Shown here piece by piece: positions 1-5,276 of a stretch of 5,524 nucleotides of DNA. Location of the stretch: assembly GCA_031289575.1 (NCBI GenBank), contig JAITPE010000061.1:1-5524 (forward strand), in the 5' to 3' direction. This stretch comes from Spirochaetia bacterium. Lineage in GTDB: Bacteria; Spirochaetota; UBA4802; UBA5550. The notes under the pieces are model-generated. The model saw only the letters and a program-made list of their open reading frames with translations. It ran no database searches and was not told the DNA's origin. How positions within the stretch are numbered: position 1 is the stretch's first letter; each line of letters opens with the position of its first letter. A program made the position numbers and the translations under genes.

Positions 1-235
1 TATAGGTAGGCGTGTATAACAGACATGCCAATTCTTCGGGCTTATAACCTGCTTTGGCATCAATACCTTTGCGGGGATTGAGCAATTTGCCTGTGTGGAC
101 ATGATAATACAGCTTTTTACGCAGTATGGCATAATTTTCATCATCCAGCAACAGGGCTATATCCCTCAGCCGGAATACCATGCGGGTATCTTTGTAAATT
201 TCAAAGATAATATCTTTCTTTTCCTTGCAAACCAT
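1..235 (-). CDS. AbiEi-type antitoxin / winged-helix regulator, N-terminal part (partial, runs off left edge)
   Basis: This is an open frame of 78 codons from an ATG at 233-235 to the window edge, with no stop. A GGGA stands just upstream of the ATG. The protein begins MVCKEKKDIIFEIYKDTR and continues with VFRLRDIALLLDD, a KKLYYHVHTGKLLNPRKGI segment and EELACLLYTPTY. This order (helix, short helix-turn-helix, a 'tGKLLNPRKGIyaK' turn, then 'PEELAcklYtPSY') is what I know from the N-terminal winged-helix domain of AbiEi-family type IV antitoxins. Such proteins bind their own promoter and are usually followed by an AbiEii-like nucleotidyltransferase toxin, which here would lie left of the window. 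The usual aromatic residue after 'KGI' is Asp here. The family assignment is by recalled resemblance; whether the gene is intact and has its toxin cannot be seen. Confidence 0.68.
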   Translation of the reverse strand, partial: MVCKEKKDIIFEIYKDTRMVFRLRDIALLLDDENYAILRKKLYYHVHTGKLLNPRKGIDAKAGYKPEELACLLYTPTY

Positions 236-257
236 TTGTCCCAAATTTTTAGACTTT

Positions 258-286
258 CAGTTTGCAAAAATATGGTTTTTTGTCAA
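258..286 (-). promoter_or_regulatory. Candidate promoter for the AbiEi-like gene
   Basis: On the minus strand a perfect TTGACA (281-286) lies about 45 bases before the ATG of the left-edge gene. The hexamer 17 bases downstream, AAACTG (258-263), is a poor -10 box, although it is preceded by a TG. A TATTTTTG at 265-272 matches the Bacteroidetes -7 consensus TAnnTTTG, but no TTG lies at the matching -33 distance. The region is T/A-rich, so a chance -35 match is possible. Confidence 0.27.
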
Positions 287-400
287 TATTTTTTATTGTT
301 TATGATATTTTCCCGACAGGTAGCAAATTATTTTTTCAGCCCATTCGTACCGGCAAAATCAGATTTCACCCTCGGTTGCCGAATAAACTCGCCTTGTGAG

Positions 401-484
401 GTAGCGCCGCTACAGCGTGCGGCTTGCACTATGGCTGAAAGCCATATCTACAATAGCATAGGGCAACGCCCTATGAAACTATTG
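401..484. repeat. Array of four consecutive hairpins, candidate dispersed repeat overlapping the kinase 3' end
   Basis: Four perfect or near-perfect inverted repeats follow each other with almost no spacing. They are GTAGC-GCC-GCTAC (401-413), GTGC-GGCTT-GCAC (417-429), ATGGCT-GAA-AGCCAT (431-445), and a long stem at 451-484. The long stem pairs CAATAG and CATAGGGC with GCCCTATG and CTATTG around an AAC loop, with an AAA bulge on one side. Its right arm contains the stop codon (471-473) and last four sense codons of the histidine kinase. None of the stems is followed by a T-run on either strand, so they are not standard intrinsic terminators. The design suggests a REP/MITE-like intergenic repeat or a structured 3' end. 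I have a vague recollection of similar text between genes in gut Bacteroidetes, which is not evidence. Confidence 0.6.
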
Positions 485-2465
485 CGGACGGTATGTCAAT
501 TCTGAATATTGTTCCGCGGCCGTTTTTTGATTTTACACGAAGCTGTCCGCTCAGTTCCAAAACTAAGCTCTTTACTAAACTTAATCCTACACCGCGGCCC
601 GCGTAGAGTCCGCCTTCATCATTGGTACTGGTGCTGAAACCGGGATAAAAGATTGCATTTGTCAGCACTCTTTTATCCTCAGGCATGTTATCCTGAATCA
701 GTCCCATCTGCTGGGCTCTCGCCGCTATTCCGGTGAAGTCGATGCCGCGGCCGTCGTCCTCGAACAGTATGGATATGCCCGTACCGGTACGTTTAACAGA
801 AAGCTGAATCAAGCCTGCCGCATCCTTGCCGGCAGCAATTCTGTCCTCCGGCGCCTCAATACCGTGATAGACCGCATTTCGTACAAGCTGTGTGAGTATG
901 TCCTTTATTAGACGGTTGTTAGATTCCGCAATCAGGCCAATATCAGCGGCCGCGAAGCGCACCTCCTTGCCCAACTCCGCGGCCATTTTCCCGCTCGCCT
1001 TCGCAAGCGTGTCCGCAAGGATGGATTCGTTCAGCCGATTCCGTTCGGCAAGTCCGCCTCTGAAGGAGGCTATTCTATCAACAATCGCGCTGAAACTATC
1101 CTTCTCTTTCATAAGATTTTGTACTTCTATAGTAATGAGCAGCATATCGCTAAATAATACCTCTTTTTCACGGATGGTTTTGATCATTGTTTCGAGGGCA
1201 TGCACCTTGCCCGCGAAGCTATCGAGTCCGAGTATAACGGCATCAGATTTTATCGCGTGAGCCAACTGATATATCTTTACTATCGCGTCGCGGGCGCTCA
1301 GGGCCTTGTCTTTAAGGATGTCGTTTATTTGCTGGAAGCCCTCTTCAGTATCTTCAATAAAATCTGGAAACAGCACGGGATCCACACGAATAATCTCAAA
1401 GAGCGCATTCATCTCCTCCTGACGCTTGTTCTGCTCCTCAGCAAATTGCAGACGAAGTTCTGTCTCGACAGTAATATCCTGAACCGTCACCAGAATAAAT
1501 ACGCCGCTTCCCCTGTCCACAAGCGCAAACCTGCAACGCAAAGTCTTTTCAGGCTTGCCTGCCGGCAGATACTTAAACTCATGGAGAGGATTAATCTCCT
1601 CCATGAGCTTTTGTGAATGAGAACGGGCAAACATCATCTCTAAATAGTCCTTGACCGTATCAATCTCCTTGGCCTGAAGAGAAGAAGAAAGCAGGTTCAG
1701 AAAACTCCTGCCCGAGAATCCCGAATCAGAGAATACATCCTCAAGCGCCCTCGAATACTGAGGCTGAATAATGAACTCGCGGCTTATAAGAAATAATCCG
1801 ACATTGAGATTGTCCTTCATGGCCGCGATCTCATCCCGTTCCTCTTGCAAATCATCGGTGAGCCGTTTGATCCACCTGTCTTTGATAAGACGGAGGTACT
1901 CATATACAATAGTAAGTATAAATATCAACACATATACCCCAAGCAGCCGGAATACTATCGGCAGGGGATAGATGTAATAGGCTAATCCTGGAATCATGAT
2001 TACAGCGGCGCAAGCAAAGAAGAGTATCAGAGAAAGCAGTATGCCCGCCTTCATTCCAAGTATGAAGGCGGATGCAATCGGAAAGGCATAGATCCACAGC
2101 GCCGCAAAACCACGATTGCCGCCATACATAAAAAGATACACGCAGAGCAATTCAAGCGGAATGACCGCGATGAGGGCCGTGGCCATAAATGGAAGCCTTG
2201 TCCTGAGCAGAATAATGGTTGCGAGACAAATGAACGCGGCAATTATATCCAACAAGCCGCGCTGCATCTCACCAAGCAATATAACCGATATTCCGAATCC
2301 CGTAAGCCATACAGCTATAAGAAAGAGCGTTACATTGAAGATGCTGTAACGTACAGCCTCTTCAATATAATTTTCTCTGCGGGATTCGCCCGCACGCATA
2401 AACAGGTCAATTCTGCCGCCCGTAAGGAGACTAAATGCTTTTCTCTTAACCGCTGCGCTCATCAT
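471..2465 (-). CDS. Membrane sensor histidine kinase: six TM helices, PAS, Hpt, CheA-like ATPase
   Basis: This 664-residue protein is predicted to be an integral membrane kinase that passes phosphate to the receiver encoded just upstream. After about 40 cytoplasmic residues there are six hydrophobic helices (about 42-64, 71-87, 92-116, 119-138, 140-160, 167-192) with only short loops, so there is no periplasmic sensor domain. A charged coiled coil (193-218), a PAS-like fold (about 215-335, ending VTVQDITVETEL) and a second short coil follow. An Hpt-like bundle (about 355-440) carries the likely phospho-acceptor His403 in LAHAIKSDAVILGL, where the usual Gly after Lys is Ser. The ATPase domain (about 515-660) is CheA-like: N box LVRNAVYHGIE (Asn530), G1 box DDGRGID (570-576), F box FYPGFST and G2 box AGRGVGL. 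There is no CheW-like regulatory domain, so it is not a chemotaxis CheA. The start overlaps the receiver stop as ATGA, with a second ATG one codon later and no strong ribosome site, which points to translational coupling. The final residues (AIVS) and stop lie inside the hairpin array. Confidence 0.9.
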   Translation of the reverse strand: MMSAAVKRKAFSLLTGGRIDLFMRAGESRRENYIEEAVRYSIFNVTLFLIAVWLTGFGISVILLGEMQRGLLDIIAAFICLATIILLRTRLPFMATALIAVIPLELLCVYLFMYGGNRGFAALWIYAFPIASAFILGMKAGILLSLILFFACAAVIMIPGLAYYIYPLPIVFRLLGVYVLIFILTIVYEYLRLIKDRWIKRLTDDLQEERDEIAAMKDNLNVGLFLISREFIIQPQYSRALEDVFSDSGFSGRSFLNLLSSSLQAKEIDTVKDYLEMMFARSHSQKLMEEINPLHEFKYLPAGKPEKTLRCRFALVDRGSGVFILVTVQDITVETELRLQFAEEQNKRQEEMNALFEIIRVDPVLFPDFIEDTEEGFQQINDILKDKALSARDAIVKIYQLAHAIKSDAVILGLDSFAGKVHALETMIKTIREKEVLFSDMLLITIEVQNLMKEKDSFSAIVDRIASFRGGLAERNRLNESILADTLAKASGKMAAELGKEVRFAAADIGLIAESNNRLIKDILTQLVRNAVYHGIEAPEDRIAAGKDAAGLIQLSVKRTGTGISILFEDDGRGIDFTGIAARAQQMGLIQDNMPEDKRVLTNAIFYPGFSTSTNDEGGLYAGRGVGLSLVKSLVLELSGQLRVKSKNGRGTIFRIDIPSAIVS

Positions 2466-2839
2466 TCGCTCGCGAAACCGAGATTCGACACCTTTTCCCT
2501 GAACTTCTGTTCGTTGACCGGTTTTATAATGTAATCGTTTGCACCGTTTTTAAGCGCCTCTATGACATTGGCCCGCGCGGCCTCACTCGTAACCATTATT
2601 ATTGGAATATTTGAAAAGCGTTCGTCATCACGCACCCTTTTAAGGAAATCAATCCCAAGCAGACGCGGCATATTCCAGTCAAGCAGCACCAAGTCGAATG
2701 AGGCGCCCTCTAACTCGTTGAACGCGTTTTCTCCATCATCGGCCTCATAATACCTGCAAGAGATGTTCAGTAACGAGAATGTGTTTTTTACGATATTTCG
2801 CATAATCTTTGAATCATCAACAATAAGAACGTTTTTCAT
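2462..2839 (-). CDS. Single-domain CheY-like response regulator
   Basis: The 125 residues form one receiver domain with no output domain. All the signature residues are present: the acidic pair Asp8-Asp9 in LIVDDSKIMR, the phosphorylated Asp54 in LVLLDWNMP, Thr84 in IIMVTS, and Lys106 in DYIIKPV. Trp after the phospho-Asp is also seen in CheY. The ATG at 2837-2839 is preceded on the minus strand by GGGAGG (2847-2852), seven bases away, so the start is well supported. It is the first gene of a two-gene operon, and its TGA overlaps the ATG of the membrane kinase. It most likely takes phosphate from that kinase's Hpt histidine or catalytic core and then acts by protein contact, perhaps on the kinase, another signalling enzyme or a distant regulator. 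The output cannot be read from the window. Specific cognate pairing is inferred from gene overlap. Confidence 0.94.
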   Translation of the reverse strand: MKNVLIVDDSKIMRNIVKNTFSLLNISCRYYEADDGENAFNELEGASFDLVLLDWNMPRLLGIDFLKRVRDDERFSNIPIIMVTSEAARANVIEALKNGANDYIIKPVNEQKFREKVSNLGFASE

Positions 2840-2874
2840 GGAAATTCCTCCCTTGCCGGTTTATTGTGACTGGA

Positions 2875-2903
2875 CATTTTCATATTTATTTTTTATTTGT
2901 CAA
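2875..2903 (-). promoter_or_regulatory. Candidate promoter of the receiver-kinase operon
   Basis: A perfect TTGACA (minus strand, 2898-2903) lies about 60 bases before the receiver ATG. The hexamer after a 17-base spacer is AAAATG (2875-2880), preceded by TATG, which is a weak -10. The surrounding DNA is so A/T-rich that other -10-like words, such as TATAAA further upstream, are also possible, so the exact promoter is uncertain. Confidence 0.33.
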
Positions 2904-2920
2904 ATTAAAATATACATTTT

Positions 2921-3009
2921 ATATATGAATAATATGAATTAAATTACAGAAAATTTCAAAAATTTGTTGCTATATAAAACCTATATATCTTATATGTCAT
3001 ATATGAATA
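2921..3009. repeat. 11-bp direct repeat ATATATGAATA in the divergent promoter region
   Basis: ATATATGAATA occurs exactly at 2921-2931 and again at 2999-3009, 78 bases apart. One copy lies upstream of the receiver gene and one near the candidate promoter of the binding-protein gene. The second copy sits in the palindrome CATATATG (2998-3005). Pyrimidine-led TATAT steps also recur at about 2970, 2981, 2990 and 2998, roughly one helical turn apart. These could be regulator sites or curved DNA, but the base composition makes chance matches fairly likely. Confidence 0.35.
2967..2995 (+). promoter_or_regulatory. Candidate promoter of the binding-protein gene
   Basis: TTGCTA (2967-2972) and TTATAT (2990-2995), separated by 17 bases, form an acceptable sigma-70-like pair about 58 bases before the ATG of the lipoprotein gene. 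The gene itself has a strong AGGAGG ribosome site at 3043-3048. Overlapping TATAT words give alternative -10 positions. Confidence 0.33.
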
Positions 3010-3053
3010 GTATTATTTACTTGAATACTTATTAAAATTTTTAGGAGGATTGT

Positions 3054-4052
3054 ATGAAAAAGTTAGGATTACTCATTTTGCCGCTTCTGGTTTTCGCTGT
3101 TGTTTTCGCCGGCTGCAAGAAAAACGCGGCCAAGCCGTCGGGGCAAAAAATTGTCGTCGCCGACGCCAATTCCACTCATCATCTTAATCTGTACGTTGCT
3201 TACGAAAAGGGGCTTTTCAAAAAGCATGGGATTGATGTTGAGATCAGGCAGACAAGTGCCGGGGTCGCGGCCGTGGTAGGCGGAGAGGCCGATATTGTTT
3301 TCAACTGCCCTACCGGTGTTATCACACCTATCGCCAAGGGGCAGAACATCATCATAATAGGTCAGGTTAAGATTCCGTGCACATCAGTGCTTGTGGTCCC
3401 CGTTGACAGCCCGGTAAAAAAACCGCAGGATCTCAACGGCTATCAACTCGCCGGATTATCAACTACCTGCTGCGCGGTTATCGCGATACGTGACGCGCTA
3501 AAGGAACGGTACAGCAGCGAATTTGAGCTTGTCGCTCTCGCTCCAGGCGCGGCTCTCTCCGCACTTGAGTCCGGCGCGGTGAAGGGCGCTATTCTTGAGG
3601 AACCGTTTGTCGCTCAGGCGCTGCTCATCAAAGACGCTGCCGGAAAGAGCAGGTTCAAGACAATATTTGACGGACACTCTGATGTTGACGGCGACGGTAA
3701 AATTGAGGCAAATCTCGCCGGAGATAATCCTCCGTGCCGCACAATCAACGCCAACACAAACTTTGTAAAGACCCGCCTCGATGATGCCAAGATATTCATA
3801 GAAGCGATTGATGAGGCCGACAAGATAATATTAGCCGGTCCGTCCGCTCCGGATATTATCGAGATAGCCAAAAAATACGTGAATGTCCCCGAGCAGGCCA
3901 TAATCAACAGTAATCCGAAGCTTGGTTTTACAATCAAGCTTGATACCAAGGGCCTCAAGGGATACGCCGATGCTCTCGTAAAACTTGGTACCATAGACAA
4001 GAATCCTGGCGACGCTCTGTTCGCGCCGGAGTTTAAAGGCATTACCTGGTAA
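3054..4052 (+). CDS. NMT1/SsuA-like ABC substrate-binding lipoprotein (NitT/TauT type)
   Basis: The 332-residue product is a periplasmic binding protein of the family that feeds nitrate, taurine, sulfonate or thiamine-precursor importers. A signal peptide (MKKLGLLILP and a hydrophobic core) ends in FAGC with Cys21 as the likely lipidated residue; Phe at -3 is a relaxed, spirochaete-like lipobox. Family hallmarks follow: LYVAYEKGLFKKHGIDVEI (47-65), GGEADIVF (76-83), a first-lobe loop CPTGVITPIAKGQNI, the second-lobe motif AGLSTTCCAVIAIRDAL, and EEPFVAQAL. The start is fixed by AGGAGG five bases before the ATG. Two things are odd. A loop DVDGDGKIE (210-218) resembles an EF-hand or dockerin calcium loop. 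Several cysteines (85, 109, 139, 140, 228) include an adjacent pair in what should be a ligand-contact loop. No permease or ATPase gene is adjacent, and a terminator follows directly, so it is an orphan. Its ligand is unknown. The divergent sensor operon makes a receptor role possible, as inference only. Confidence 0.88.
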   Translation: MKKLGLLILPLLVFAVVFAGCKKNAAKPSGQKIVVADANSTHHLNLYVAYEKGLFKKHGIDVEIRQTSAGVAAVVGGEADIVFNCPTGVITPIAKGQNIIIIGQVKIPCTSVLVVPVDSPVKKPQDLNGYQLAGLSTTCCAVIAIRDALKERYSSEFELVALAPGAALSALESGAVKGAILEEPFVAQALLIKDAAGKSRFKTIFDGHSDVDGDGKIEANLAGDNPPCRTINANTNFVKTRLDDAKIFIEAIDEADKIILAGPSAPDIIEIAKKYVNVPEQAIINSNPKLGFTIKLDTKGLKGYADALVKLGTIDKNPGDALFAPEFKGITW

Positions 4053-4060
4053 AACAGCGG

Positions 4061-4095
4061 CAGACCGGAATGAGTTTCATTCCGGTCTGTTTTTT
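4061..4095 (+). terminator. Intrinsic terminator after the binding-protein gene
   Basis: A perfect 13-bp stem pairs CAGACCGGAATGA (4061-4073) with TCATTCCGGTCTG (4077-4089) around GTT, followed directly by six T (4090-4095). It begins eight bases after the TAA of the lipoprotein gene. It should end that transcript and separate it from the RCC1 gene downstream. Confidence 0.93.
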
Positions 4096-4103
4096 ACCGC
4101 AGC

Positions 4104-4141
4104 AAAATTTTATTATTCAAAATTTTATGGGAAAATTTTAT
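4104..4141 (+). repeat. Three copies of AAAATTTTAT at the RCC1-gene start
   Basis: The 10-mer AAAATTTTAT occurs at 4104-4113, 4119-4128 and 4132-4141, starts 15 and 13 bases apart. Each copy contains the palindrome AAAATTTT, and the last copy overlaps the ATG at 4140. The stretch also contains TATTAT (4111-4116), which could be a -10 box, and the GGGA (4129-4132) that would serve as a weak ribosome site. It could be an operator, an upstream A/T-rich promoter element or simple sequence drift. Confidence 0.45.
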
Positions 4142-5261
4142 GAGAAGCCTTTCGGTCGTTATAATTGTATCTGATATATTGCTCATATTTTCCGCAATGA
4201 CAAGCTGCATTGGCATCCACTCATCCCCTCCCGCATCTATCTCGGCAAGCGGTTGCAGCCTTATACTGAAAGAAGACGGCAGCCTATATGCGGCCGGAAA
4301 AAATGACTACGGACAGCTCGGCCTCGGCAGCACTGCGGATGCGGCAGATTTTAGGCGTGTCAATATATCGGGCATTATAGCTGTATCCGCCGGAGATTCG
4401 CACAGCCTTGCACTAAAAAGTGACGGCACTCTCTGGGCAGCCGGTTGGAACCGCTACGGTCAGCTTGGTCTCGGTGACACGAAAGAAAGAACAGTCTTTA
4501 CAAAGGTAGATATATCAAGAGTCAGGGAGATAGCGGCCGGCTTCCATGTAAGCCTTGTCCTGAAGGACGACGGCAGCCTTTGGGCCGCGGGCTATAATTC
4601 CGGCGGCCAGCTTGGATCGGGCGACGCCGTGAACAAAACAACATTTACCTGTATAATAAAACACGGAGTCAGGGCAATAGCCGCCGGCAATAACGATAAT
4701 CACACACTCATATTAAAAGAGGACGGCACTCTCTGGGCAGCCGGTTGGAACAATTATGGACAGCTGGGGCTCGGTGATACGGAAAACAGAAATGTCTTCA
4801 CCAAAGTTGACATATCTGGAGTCAGACACATTACGGTCGGAGGCGAACGAAGTTTTGTTCTTAAAAATGACGGGAGTCTATGGGCAGCCGGTTGGAATTA
4901 TTACGGTCAGCTCGGCCTCGGCGACTCGGCTGACAGAAACATATTTACGCTGATTGACATCAATGGCGCGCGTACTGTTGCCGCAAATATATATCATACT
5001 CTTATATTAAAGGACGACGGCACATTATGGGGCGCCGGGTACAGCGGAAGCGGTCAGCTCGGCACTGGAGATACTATGTATAGCAAGACATTTACTCAAA
5101 TAAAGCTGTATGGCATAAAAGCCATATCCGCCGGATACTCGCACAGCCTCGCCTTAAGGAGAGACGACAGTCTTTGGGCAGCCGGATACAACGCGTTTGG
5201 TCAGCTTGGATTGGAAGAGACAAACAGCGGTACAAGATTCAGCGAAATACTCTTGCCGTAA
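4140..5261 (+). CDS. Seven-bladed RCC1-repeat beta-propeller protein, probable lipoprotein
   Basis: The 373 residues hold a hydrophobic N-terminus ending in MTSC (Cys23, possible lipid site), then seven RCC1-type repeats of about 49-51 residues. Their boundaries are roughly 33-84, 85-133, 134-182, 183-233, 234-282, 283-331 and 332-373. Each repeat follows the pattern hSLxLKxDGxLWAAGxNxxGQLGxGD. Seven repeats match a complete propeller. The last lacks its final strand, while ASISAS at 33-38 aligns with the strand that ends the other blades (AISA, REIAA), so the ring probably closes by pairing of N- and C-terminal segments. The signal sequence is imperfect: one Arg and an Asp at position 12 inside the hydrophobic core. 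GGGA lies seven bases before the ATG. In eukaryotes RCC1 is a nucleotide exchange factor for Ran, but bacterial relatives are mostly of unknown function, so a surface or periplasmic binding scaffold is the cautious reading. It lies 87 bp after the binding-protein gene but beyond a strong terminator, so it probably has its own promoter. It converges on the next gene with 15 bp between the stops. Confidence 0.9.
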   Translation: MRSLSVVIIVSDILLIFSAMTSCIGIHSSPPASISASGCSLILKEDGSLYAAGKNDYGQLGLGSTADAADFRRVNISGIIAVSAGDSHSLALKSDGTLWAAGWNRYGQLGLGDTKERTVFTKVDISRVREIAAGFHVSLVLKDDGSLWAAGYNSGGQLGSGDAVNKTTFTCIIKHGVRAIAAGNNDNHTLILKEDGTLWAAGWNNYGQLGLGDTENRNVFTKVDISGVRHITVGGERSFVLKNDGSLWAAGWNYYGQLGLGDSADRNIFTLIDINGARTVAANIYHTLILKDDGTLWGAGYSGSGQLGTGDTMYSKTFTQIKLYGIKAISAGYSHSLALRRDDSLWAAGYNAFGQLGLEETNSGTRFSEILLP

Positions 5262-5276
5262 GTTTGCAATCCGGGT

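Noticed and set aside
451..484. Long hairpin as an intrinsic terminator for the kinase operon
   Set aside because: No T-run follows the stem on the minus strand, so it does not meet the usual pattern; it is listed as part of a repeat instead.
401..484. Integron attC site or CRISPR repeat
   Set aside because: I see no convincing paired RYYYAAC and GTTRRRY core sites at the ends, and the stems differ from each other, so there is no regular repeat-spacer pattern.
95..505. Open frame of 136 codons on the plus strand
   Set aside because: It runs antisense through the AbiEi-like gene and the hairpin array, with no ribosome site and no recognisable domain. The opposite strand gives a clear family match.
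892..1616. Two plus-strand open frames inside the kinase gene
   Set aside because: They are antisense to conserved Hpt and ATPase motifs and have low-complexity, Ser/Leu-rich translations typical of shadow frames.
3465..3480. Cys-Cys pair as an iron-binding motif like the CCCFC of yeast THI5 enzymes
   Set aside because: Only two adjacent cysteines are present, in a different loop, and the rest of the protein is an ordinary secreted binding protein.
3614..4042. 142-codon minus-strand open frame under the binding-protein gene
   Set aside because: It is antisense to a well-supported coding sequence and has no domain or ribosome site.
5262..5276. Shared terminator between the convergent RCC1 and ATPase genes
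   Set aside because: Only 15 bases separate the stops and they hold no stem or T-run.
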